From NCBI GenBank assembly GCA_900074745.1, contig LT598468.1, positions 1,302,001-1,366,000 of the forward strand: a stretch of 64,000 bases of DNA, read 5' to 3'. This stretch comes from Lachancea mirantina. Its lineage: Eukaryota; Ascomycota; Saccharomycetes; Saccharomycetales; Saccharomycetaceae. Shown here one piece after another: positions 30,009 to 37,608 of the stretch. The notes under the pieces were generated by a model, which saw nothing but the letters and a program-made list of their open reading frames with translations, was not told the DNA's origin and did not search any database. Each line of letters opens with the position of its first letter. Within the stretch, counting starts at the first letter, position 1. The position numbers were made by a program, and so were the translations under genes.

Positions 30009-31256
30009 TTAGTCTCTAAAAGCAAAACCCTTCTTTTGGAAATCCCACGTATCGTCGTAAACTCTTCCTCTCAAAGTTGGAGTTTCGCTGCCTGGAACGT
30101 AAACGTCTTCGAACAAAATGGACATTTTCGCCTCAGGAGCTGGGGCAGCGTCTGCGAGCTCAACTTGTTCGTCAACGTATTTTCTAGCAGACTTGTCGTA
30201 GGCCTTAATTTCTTCTTCGGTCGCAATTCCGAGCTCCAACAAATGCATCTTTAGACCCGCAATTGGATCGTTCTTGGACCGCATGTGTTGAATCTCGTCT
30301 CTGGTTCTATAGGTGGTACCCGGGTCAGACATAGAGTGACCACCGTATCTGTAGGTCTCATATTCTAGAACGAGTGGACCGTTACCAGAGACAGCCCAGT
30401 CCTTGGCGAACTTGGAAGCTTGGTAAACTGCCAAAATGTCCATTCCGTTCACTTTCAAACCGGGAATGTACTGACCGCGCTTGAAATACTCGGTCATCGC
30501 AGAAGATCTGGATGCGGCTGTACCCATACCGTACTTGTTGTTTTCACAGCAAAAAACAGCGGGCAAATTCCACAATTTGGCCATGTTGAAAGACTCAAAC
30601 ACTTGACCCTGGTTAGCAGCACCGTCACCGTACAAGGTGAAAGAGCACGCGTCTTCGTTCTTGTATTGATGCGCAAACGCCAAACCTGCACCCAGAGGAA
30701 CCTGCGCACCCACAATACCATTACCACCGTAAAATCCAGGCGCATACATGTGCATGGACCCACCTTTACCAAACGAAACACCAGACCGTCTACCCATCAA
30801 TTCCGCCAATACGCTTTGAACAGGCGCGCCTCTCATATAAACGAAACCGTGACATCTGTATGACGTAATCACAGTATCACGTCTTGTAATGGCGTTTTCA
30901 ATTCCGACGGCGATGGCTTCTTGTCCGACGGACAAATGACAAAATCCACGGATTTTTTTGGCTTTGTAAAGCGCGTCACAAGCCATTTCCATTCTTCTCA
31001 CAATAATCATATCCTTGTACATTTGAAGCAAGTTCGACTTCGTCGTCGTGTACGTGAGTTCTGGCACATCCAACATATAACCTTCAAATGACGTTTCTGG
31101 TAGCTCAATCTCGACTGTGGCACTTAGGTCAACTTTATCTCCACCGGTATCGGACGCCGCTGTTGCCAGACCTTGTTTGGCCGTCCGTGTAGCACTGATA
31201 AGGGGTTTAAGCCCCGAACGCTTCAAATTCTGGTTCTTCAAAACTGCAGAAAGCAT
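30009..31256 (-). CDS. PDA1: Pda1, pyruvate dehydrogenase E1 alpha subunit
   Basis: Mitochondrial PDH E1-alpha, 415 aa (S. cerevisiae 420), which with Pdb1 decarboxylates pyruvate using thiamine diphosphate. The N-terminal 35 or so residues are Lys/Arg/Ser/Thr-rich without acidic residues, a mitochondrial presequence. The TPP motif starts GDG at about 209 and ends in NN ('CCENNKYGMG'). 'RCHGF' and 'GKGGSMHMY' are conserved. The regulatory phosphorylation loop 'YGGHSMSDPG' is near residues 303-312, the site inactivated by PDH kinase in the family. Start is the ATG at 31256. Strand is opposite to BMH and DMC1, whereas in S. cerevisiae all three are co-oriented. Confidence 0.98.
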   Translation of the reverse strand: MLSAVLKNQNLKRSGLKPLISATRTAKQGLATAASDTGGDKVDLSATVEIELPETSFEGYMLDVPELTYTTTKSNLLQMYKDMIIVRRMEMACDALYKAKKIRGFCHLSVGQEAIAVGIENAITRRDTVITSYRCHGFVYMRGAPVQSVLAELMGRRSGVSFGKGGSMHMYAPGFYGGNGIVGAQVPLGAGLAFAHQYKNEDACSFTLYGDGAANQGQVFESFNMAKLWNLPAVFCCENNKYGMGTAASRSSAMTEYFKRGQYIPGLKVNGMDILAVYQASKFAKDWAVSGNGPLVLEYETYRYGGHSMSDPGTTYRTRDEIQHMRSKNDPIAGLKMHLLELGIATEEEIKAYDKSARKYVDEQVELADAAPAPEAKMSILFEDVYVPGSETPTLRGRVYDDTWDFQKKGFAFRD

Positions 31257-32353
31257 CTTATCTCTAACCGTTTCGAAAGACTTGGAGGGATTGGAAGGTA
31301 GTACAATTGAACAAAGAGGCCAACTATAAGGAGCTTTTCGGTTGAAAAAGTTTTGGTTTTTGGTTTATATTTGAAGGGGACTTCGCCTGTCTCGTAGATG
31401 AAAATTGATAACGTCCTTATTTTTATATGGAAAAAATGATGATCATTGGTCACTTCTTTGAAAAATTTTCCACCGAGTGAAAAGCGATGCTAATGGATTA
31501 ATGGATTCGAATCGTATCCTCATTTTAATTACATTGGATTGAGCAAGCCGAGAGCTTTTGGAAGCTGTCTTTGATGATGCTTGTTAACTTGTTGTTGATT
31601 TGACACGTCATGTAGTTGAGGTCGCTTGAAAACCGACACATACCGAGCCATATTGCCGGAAATTCTAAGTCAAGTCGACTTAGAAGCTCAATGGTTTGGT
31701 TGAAACAGATTTTTGAGTTTTATGGGCGCGGAATTGTGAACGAAAACCGAATTTCGGAGTTTCAAGATGTCAGTGTGATGATTGTCATTGGTCTTCGCTA
31801 GCTGCTGCTGATCCGCCCTATTTTCTTCTGTATTTGATCTAGTTCCAACGCACCGATACGCGTGATCTAGTTGCCTAGCCCAACAGCACGCTGCCTTCCA
31901 TCTTCCAAGTGCAATTCTATTATAACTATCTTGCACGCACATAGTAAACGCTTCCAAAGTAACGGCTCACAGACAAGTCTTAAGTTTTAAATGGAACGTA
32001 GGTGTCTGCCATAACTAGCTCATTGGAGCTTAAAAAGCGTAATTCGGGTTACCTACGGATGCAATTCCAGAAATCAGTTCACCGCAGGCTTCGGTGGCTC
32101 GCTTTATCTGTGTTTGGAGTCTCCTAAGTCGATATGTGGGCCAATTTCCAAGTCGATCAATGAGTCGTTCCTCAACCTGTTTCTTGACTTGTTCCTTGAT
32201 CCGCACCTTGACTCGAGATCCAGATTTCTTTTTCCCAGCTTGAAAAATTTTAGTTGTAAGCTCATCGCATCCCATCTCATCTCGAACAAGATTAAACTTC
32301 AAGAGGTCCATAAACTACAGTTCAGTTTCGATTGTTCATTACAGTCCGACTGA
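31257..32353. other. PDA1-ARX1 divergent intergenic region, 1.1 kb
   Basis: Shared upstream region of two divergent genes. It contains a 93-codon ATG-started frame on the minus strand (32030-32311), listed separately. Between 31260 and 32030 I see only AT-rich promoter-like sequence and no RNA gene. Confidence 0.4.
32030..32311 (-). CDS. Possible small protein, 93 aa, function unknown
   Basis: ATG-started frame of 93 codons, divergent from ARX1 with 42 bp between start codons. The product would be highly basic in the middle ('GKKKSGSRVKVRIKEQVKKQ', then 'RLRRLQTQIKRATEA') and probably helical. I recognise no family. The antisense strand is also open for 79 codons, and imperfect repeats of a CTTGA-containing unit occur in the DNA, so it may be chance. 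Being so close to ARX1, it would have to share a very compact divergent promoter. Confidence 0.25.
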   Translation of the reverse strand: MDLLKFNLVRDEMGCDELTTKIFQAGKKKSGSRVKVRIKEQVKKQVEERLIDRLGNWPTYRLRRLQTQIKRATEACGELISGIASVGNPNYAF

Positions 32354-34144
32354 ATGGCTTTAGCAATTTCTCATGATGACACGCAAGTGTTGCTGCATGA
32401 TAAAAATGTTCTTGAGGAATCAGTTTTGGATAAATACAGATCTGCAGGGCAAATAACGCAAACCGCGCTCAAATTCGTTGCAGGGCTCATCAACGAATCT
32501 TATCATGAAAAATCTTCCCATAGAATTCCAATTCATGAACTGTGCCTCTTGGGTGACAGTTTCATGGCCACCTGCCTGGAGAGCTTTTATAAAAACAAAG
32601 TTGCAGAGCGTGGCATCGCTCATCCAACCAGTATCGATGTAGATGAAATTGCGAGCGGATGGAGTCCTGAAATTGATGAGATAGAACAGCTACGCGCGTC
32701 GAACAAAAGCATTTCTGACTCTGCGTCTGGATCTCGTAGATCTGTTGACGGACTTTTGCAACCGGGCGATCTCGTAACCATATCACTTGGTGTCCACATC
32801 GACGGCTATACTTCTCAAGTTTCCCACACCATGGTCATTTATCCCGTGTCTACCGATGAAAAGGAGCAAAATGTGCCACAGGGTCCACTTTTGGGATCTA
32901 AGGCCGATGCGTACGCGGCCGCTCACATCGCTATGGAGACCGTGGTATCTTTACTCGCGTGCGCAGCGACGCCTGGGAAACTACCTAGTGCTCTGAGCGG
33001 TTCGCAGCAAAATGTTACGGGCCATTTAATTCGTACCGTTGTCGACACAATCGCGCGCTCATATCACTGCTGCGTCGTCCCGGGCTCCAAAGTACGCCGC
33101 GTCAGAAGATTTTTGGCTGGTCAAAACGAAGGCGTGGTGGCAGAAAGAGGTTTCAAAGGTGTTAGTTGGTCCGAGTCTCACCAAGAAGCTACAATGTTGC
33201 AGAGGTCTGCCCAAGACACCCAAGAATTGTTGAAGGTTCAACCCTCCAAACTTAACAACGAATCTGCGGTTCCAACTGACGACTTTACCGTTTTGCCTGG
33301 CGAAGCTTACGTGATCGACATTCAGATGGCTCCTTTGGAAGGGCTTGCGCCTGGGCTCATTACTTTAGAAACTGTGGACAATTTCTCGGGCAAATCGCAT
33401 CGTTCCGATCAACTTCTCGCGAAACCTTGCTCTTATGTCAGGGATTTCGCGCATTCTTATGTTTTGAAGCTAAAGACTTCAAGACAGCTTCTCACCAAGA
33501 TCGACAGACAAGGTGTGTATCCTGTTAAATTGTCATACCTCAGCGATGCTTTTCCTCTTGACGTGACACAGCCAGACCCTAGCTCAATGGAGCAACTATC
33601 CAAGGATTTGAAGTCCTATCGACTGGGTATCAGCGAGATCACCAACAATTACTTGGCCATTCCAAACCCAATATACGTCGCAAAGTCCTTGCCTTGGGAC
33701 AAGATTCTAAACTCAGCAAACCCTTCAGGACGCCTGGGAATCGATGCCAACGCACGTTCGCTACCGGGGCAAGAACTACCTCTTCCTAGATTAAACATAT
33801 CCTCTCTCAAATTAAAGTCGTTACTAAAGCACGCAGTTTCAGTACCAGTGGCACGCGAAAGTGCCACTGTAATCATTTGCTCCGGAGACGTCGTCTCCTC
33901 GGGTAAACCTGAGCTGCTGAGAGTAACGGGTGGTTCTAAAACGTGCCAGCCAAGTTGGATACATTCAAAGTTCCAGCTTGACCCCAATGATCCGTTGGTA
34001 CAGGGCATTTTTCAACTGGCAGAGTTAGCGAAGGATAAGAGGTTTGGTATAGCTACGAGAGAAACGCAACCATTGAAGAGAAATATGCAAGTGACACCGA
34101 CATCAGGGTCCCAGCCAACGAGCGCTGATGTTGATATGGCTTAG
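32354..34144 (+). CDS. ARX1: Arx1, pre-60S ribosome export factor (methionine aminopeptidase fold)
   Basis: Nuclear-cytoplasmic shuttling protein of 596 aa (S. cerevisiae 593) that binds the peptide exit tunnel of pre-60S particles and helps export through nuclear pores. The fold is that of Map2/Ebp1: 'KYRSAGQITQTALKFVAGLI' at the N-terminus, 'GDLVTISLGVHIDGYTSQVSHT', 'AAHIAMETVVSLL', 'VLPGEAYVIDIQM'. Metal ligands of the aminopeptidase are not conserved in this family, consistent with 'ISLGVHIDGY' lacking the usual paired aspartates. A family-specific insert carries basic residues ('KVRRVRRFLAGQ'). Start is the ATG at 32354. In S. cerevisiae it follows TVP15 on the opposite strand; here it ends the inverted block. 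Confidence 0.95.
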   Translation: MALAISHDDTQVLLHDKNVLEESVLDKYRSAGQITQTALKFVAGLINESYHEKSSHRIPIHELCLLGDSFMATCLESFYKNKVAERGIAHPTSIDVDEIASGWSPEIDEIEQLRASNKSISDSASGSRRSVDGLLQPGDLVTISLGVHIDGYTSQVSHTMVIYPVSTDEKEQNVPQGPLLGSKADAYAAAHIAMETVVSLLACAATPGKLPSALSGSQQNVTGHLIRTVVDTIARSYHCCVVPGSKVRRVRRFLAGQNEGVVAERGFKGVSWSESHQEATMLQRSAQDTQELLKVQPSKLNNESAVPTDDFTVLPGEAYVIDIQMAPLEGLAPGLITLETVDNFSGKSHRSDQLLAKPCSYVRDFAHSYVLKLKTSRQLLTKIDRQGVYPVKLSYLSDAFPLDVTQPDPSSMEQLSKDLKSYRLGISEITNNYLAIPNPIYVAKSLPWDKILNSANPSGRLGIDANARSLPGQELPLPRLNISSLKLKSLLKHAVSVPVARESATVIICSGDVVSSGKPELLRVTGGSKTCQPSWIHSKFQLDPNDPLVQGIFQLAELAKDKRFGIATRETQPLKRNMQVTPTSGSQPTSADVDMA

Positions 34145-34295
34145 GAGTTACATCAATCGGCCATTGTTGGCTTTTAAGTAAGCATTAATTATTAGATTCT
34201 AAAAACTGAGCAATACTGTAAAGAAATCGACAAACAACATCATTATGGGTATGAAGGGGCGAGGTATTTCATGTTCCGTTAGCGAATAGGTTGGA

Positions 34296-35333
34296 TCAGG
34301 CAACAATAGGTTGATCGTGGACACCACCTTCAGTCACAACAGGTTCAGCTGTGACAACGGCGGCTGGCGCAATGTCTTCCGAGTTTGTTGCAGCATTGGC
34401 GGCAAGGGCAGCTTCGCCCTTTTCGAGGTCATATTGTGTATGATGCCGAATCTTCCAAAAGGAAAATGGTCTCACCCTGCCTGGCGACTTAATCCCTAAG
34501 TATAAAATGGCTGGAAGAATGGCAAATAGACAGAGGTCAAGTACCCCAAAGAATACGTGACCACCGTCAACGGAAATGACATTTGCTCCGTCACTTAGCG
34601 CCCAGGCCACTAGGTAAAGTAAAATCAGGATTTCGATGACTACGAGCAGGGTCAAGTCGAGAAGTGCCACGAGCAAGTCGCGCACGTAGTGCCGAAATAG
34701 GACAAAAGTGACTAGTAACTGGGCGAACGCGGCAAAAGTCCAGTAACCCCATTTGTAGGTAGAATGAATCAAGGAGCCCACTAACAGTGCGATGACAAAG
34801 ATCAAACTGGCACCAATTTCAACAGACAGCGTGTGCGCGACGTAGGAAAATGACCATGATCGGGTTGTGGTGACCTTTGTTGCTACTCCGCTGGTGAGTG
34901 CAAAGCTAGTTGTGATGGTCGCGGTAAGTTCCAACAGGTAAAGCAAAATAGGCCATGTGAGAAACCAAGCCACGTATTTGGCATAGAAAATTTGCCTGAA
35001 ACCAGGGATGGTGTCTTGGAATTCCGACGAATGGCGGTTGAACTCGGCCTGGATGGCAGTCCAACCGAGATTTGACGCCATAGTGTAGTAGGAAAACGCC
35101 AGCACGAGAGAAATAGCCAGAGGTCCGACCACCGCAATTCTTTTGATATCTGTGCCGACCCGCTCTGCGTGAATCAACACTATGGAATAAACAACGGTGA
35201 GGGCGGCAAAAATGGAGAACACGGCCCACAACCAGTCTGAACCTCTGGTAGACATTGCATATTCAACACCATATGCAGGGTTAACCGTTGTGGCCTGATT
35301 TCCCGCCCGTTTGATGAGTTCGCGAGCTGACAT
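34296..35333 (-). CDS. HSP30: Hsp30/Yro2/Mrh1-type opsin-like plasma membrane protein
   Basis: Seven-transmembrane protein of 345 aa in the fungal opsin-related family. It is closer to S. cerevisiae Hsp30 (332 aa), a stress-induced negative regulator of the plasma membrane H+-ATPase, than to Yro2/Mrh1. Shared stretches are 'RGSDWLWAVF', 'ASNLGWTAIQAEFNR', 'FYAKYVAWFLTWP', 'STYKWGY' and 'GVLDLCLFAI'. The helix-G segment near residue 262 has Leu where retinal-binding opsins have the Schiff-base Lys, so no photochemistry is expected, as in other Hsp30 proteins. The tail is Ala/Glu-rich. It is not a neighbour of ARX1 or DMC1 in S. cerevisiae (HSP30 is YCR021C). Stress-type promoter elements lie upstream. 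Confidence 0.9.
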   Translation of the reverse strand: MSARELIKRAGNQATTVNPAYGVEYAMSTRGSDWLWAVFSIFAALTVVYSIVLIHAERVGTDIKRIAVVGPLAISLVLAFSYYTMASNLGWTAIQAEFNRHSSEFQDTIPGFRQIFYAKYVAWFLTWPILLYLLELTATITTSFALTSGVATKVTTTRSWSFSYVAHTLSVEIGASLIFVIALLVGSLIHSTYKWGYWTFAAFAQLLVTFVLFRHYVRDLLVALLDLTLLVVIEILILLYLVAWALSDGANVISVDGGHVFFGVLDLCLFAILPAILYLGIKSPGRVRPFSFWKIRHHTQYDLEKGEAALAANAATNSEDIAPAAVVTAEPVVTEGGVHDQPIVA

Positions 35334-35414
35334 GTTTCTATAAACAGTATCTAAACAGCACCTTTTTAGTGGTGCTTGCTATGTAAATATAGAACTATAA
35401 CTATATAAAAGCTC

Positions 35415-35422
35415 GAACCTTC
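35415..35422. promoter_or_regulatory. Heat-shock element pair (GAAccTTC), HSP30 upstream
   Basis: One head-to-head GAA-nn-TTC pair, the minimal unit bound by Hsf1, about 85 bp upstream of the HSP30 ATG. Only two of the usual three or more units are seen, and it sits downstream of the best TATA box, so it may fall within the 5' leader. Confidence 0.35.
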
Positions 35423-35524
35423 GGTGACTTCACACGCTGATTTGCTCGCTGGAGGAATTGCAAGACTGAAAAAAAATCAAAAAGTGGTATCCAGTTCAAA
35501 GGTCCTCGAGCCTAAAACCTTCGC

Positions 35525-35532
35525 CTTTTATA
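35525..35532 (-). promoter_or_regulatory. TATA box (TATAAAAG), HSP30 promoter
   Basis: Consensus TATA element on the HSP30 sense strand, about 195 bp upstream of its ATG. TATA-containing promoters are typical of stress-inducible yeast genes. Confidence 0.5.
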
Positions 35533-35560
35533 CCTTTTTTTTCGATTCTTTCCGCTCTCC

Positions 35561-35565
35561 CCCCT
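35561..35565. promoter_or_regulatory. Stress response element (CCCCT), HSP30 promoter
   Basis: Core Msn2/Msn4 site upstream of the TATA box. Only five bases, so weak alone; position and gene identity support it. Confidence 0.35.
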
Positions 35566-36293
35566 GTTTTTTGATCTCTCACTAATAACCGCCGAAGTCC
35601 CGGAGGACCGTAAAAATTGCTCTGTCCCGGAGATTTACAAACAAAACCCGCACTTTCTGAATTGCTCTATCAGATGCCACAAAAACACAGTATATAAAGT
35701 AGGAGCACCTTCAAGGATCTTCAATTTCCTAATCACCACCTAGCGTAAACAGAGAGTATTCATGAAACGGACCTCATTTTCTAGAGATAGTTATTCTTAG
35801 CAATTTATATGGAAGGTTTCCAATCTGTTGGACACCTGAGAATCAAAGAGAGTCCAGGATCTATTGACTTTTGACTGACATCTATGCTATCGACGGCATC
35901 AAACTGATCTTCAATAGTGATATGCCAGGTAATGCAAAAATGGGAGACGAGCTGTTACAATACGAAGTGTCACACGGAAGGCATTGCATACACCTAAGAT
36001 TTTTTTTCTCTCAACGCCAGTCACGTTGCGCCTTAAGTGACAGCGGACGAGATGACTGTTTCCCCCTAAAATGACTTTGCCGAAAGTTGGTTGTTTATAT
36101 AAATGAAACTTTACAGCCTCTAAGCGCTCTACGCGCCAGAAACCAGCTTATAGTATCGTTAGTTCCGGGATATTCTCGGTGTTCTTTATGAAAGCTATTC
36201 GTATTACCGCTGGGCTCATTTAGCCTGGTACCGTTAAAACATTATAAGAGGCCAGAAAAAATCAGGGTCCCCCTGGAAATCAATCAATTACTC

Positions 36294-36299
36294 ACGCGT
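36294..36299. promoter_or_regulatory. MCB element (ACGCGT), DMC1 promoter
   Basis: Perfect ACGCGT about 175-180 bp upstream of the DMC1 ATG, with a TATA-like TATAAAAAA at 36330-36338 between it and the gene. MBF control of recombination genes is known in yeast; for DMC1 here it is inference. Confidence 0.4.
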
Positions 36300-36461
36300 T
36301 GGAGTTTAAAAAAACAAATAACACAAGGCTATAAAAAAGAAGCTGAATCCATTTTCACCTTGACTAAGCTAATCGGTTTGAGAAAGTGACGCGGCATTCG
36401 TTTTTACGGAACGAAAACGTTTGAAAAAAGTCGACTTTAGGACATATTTTGTTACAGGTTT

Positions 36462-36469
36462 TAGCCGCC
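36462..36469 (+). promoter_or_regulatory. URS1 core (TAGCCGCC) just before DMC1 ATG
   Basis: Perfect eight-base core of the Ume6-binding URS1 element, ending four bases before the DMC1 start codon at 36474. URS1 represses meiotic genes in vegetative cells and helps induce them early in meiosis. The position, in the presumed 5' leader, is unusually close to the coding start. Confidence 0.65.
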
Positions 36470-36473
36470 CGGG

Positions 36474-37558
36474 ATGTCAACAGAAACACAGATGGAAGAA
36501 AGCGGAATGGCCGCCATCATCAGCGTGGATGAGCTTCAGAACTACGGGATTAATGCGTCAGATTTGCAAAAACTGAAAAGTGCAGGAATTTTTAGCGTAA
36601 ACGTACGACCAAAATGGATACCTTCACTAAAGACATAGAATTTGGGCTTCATGGTCAAATACTAACTACAAACGTTGCATTATAGAGCGTACTATCTACC
36701 ACCCGACGCAATCTGTTGAAAATCAAAGGTTTGAGTGAAGTCAAAGTTGAAAAGATCAAAGAAGCTGCCGGCAAAATCATCCAGGTCGGGTTTATCCCCG
36801 CTACGGTACAAGCCGATATTCGGAAACGCGTTTTCGCGATCACTACAGGTTCAAAACAACTCGACAGTATCTTAGGTGGTGGGATCATGACTATGAGTAT
36901 TACGGAGGTCTTCGGAGAGTTTCGATGCGGTAAAACCCAGATGTCGCAGACGCTTTGCGTTACGGCACAACTTCCGCGCGACATGGGCGGCGCGGACGGT
37001 AAAGTCGCTTATATTGATACCGAAGGAACGTTTAGACCTGACAGAATTAAGCAAATAGCGCTACAGTACGATCTAGATCCAGACGTTTGCCTAGAAAATG
37101 TGTCGTACGCGCGAGCCCTCAACAGCGAGCACCAAATGGAGCTAGCGGAACAATTGGGGAACGAATTGTCTTCGGGAGAGTACAGGCTCTTAATAGTGGA
37201 CTCAATTATGGCCAACTTCAGGGTTGATTACTGTGGAAGGGGAGAGCTGAATGAGCGTCAGCAAAAACTCAATCAACATTTGTCACGTCTCAACAGAATC
37301 GCTGAGGAATATAATATTGCAGTTTTCATGACAAATCAAGTACAGTCAGACCCCGGTGCGTCTGCTTTGTTTGCAAGCGCAGATGGTAGGAAACCAGTTG
37401 GCGGGCATGTGCTAGCGCATGCAAGTGCGACCCGAATCCTGCTACGAAAGGGAAGAGGGGATGAAAGAGTCGCCAAATTGCAAGACAGTCCCGACATGCC
37501 CGAAAAGGAGTGTGTCTATGTAATCGGTGAGAAAGGTATAACCGATTCGACTGACTAA
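36474..37558 (+). CDS. DMC1: Dmc1, meiosis-specific RecA-family recombinase (one intron)
   Basis: Meiotic strand-exchange protein, 333 aa after splicing (S. cerevisiae 334). Exon 1 is 36474-36602 (43 codons), the intron 36603-36685, and exon 2 36686-37558. Exon 1 encodes '[20 protein letters not shown]'; exon 2 resumes '[16 protein letters not shown]', so the spliced product aligns with S. cerevisiae Dmc1 without a gap. The intron has a perfect TACTAAC branch site (36660-36666) and a TATAG 3' end; the 5' splice site is GTACGA, not the usual GTATGT. Walker A GEFRCGKT is at about 120-127, and '[15 protein letters not shown]' and '[12 protein letters not shown]' are intact. An intron near the 5' end is also found in S. 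cerevisiae DMC1. Confidence 0.95.
36603..36685 (+). other. DMC1 spliceosomal intron, 83 nt
   Basis: Required by the reading frame: exon 1 runs into stops after 36602. The branch site TACTAAC is perfect and the 3' AG is 19 nt beyond it. The alternative 5' site six bases upstream (GTAAAC at 36597) would delete two residues relative to S. cerevisiae Dmc1, so 36603 is preferred. Confidence 0.85.
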
Positions 37559-37608
37559 AACCTCACCTGCAATGTTTTTCATTGCTATAAATGCTCGCTT
37601 ACAGAAAT

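Larger units (their letters stand above)
35334..36473. other. HSP30-DMC1 divergent intergenic region, 1.1 kb; right breakpoint region of the inversion
   Basis: Holds HSP30 stress-type elements on the left and DMC1 meiotic elements on the right. A plus-strand TATATAAA near 35692 precedes an ATG at 35762 whose frame is only 12 codons; the frame at 35871-36074 starts at TTG. I call neither a gene. The right end of the inverted ARX1-SPO71 block lies here or just left of HSP30. Confidence 0.5.

Noticed and set aside
30420-30863. 147-codon plus-strand open frame
   Set aside because: Entirely antisense to the strongly conserved PDA1 coding sequence; explained by its codon bias.
35762-36074. Possible spliced small gene downstream of a TATATAAA box
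   Set aside because: The ATG frame stops after 12 codons and no donor/branch-site pair joins it to the later open frame.
36597-36602. Alternative DMC1 donor site GTAAAC
   Set aside because: Would remove two residues in a conserved stretch; the donor at 36603 restores the exact length of S. cerevisiae Dmc1.
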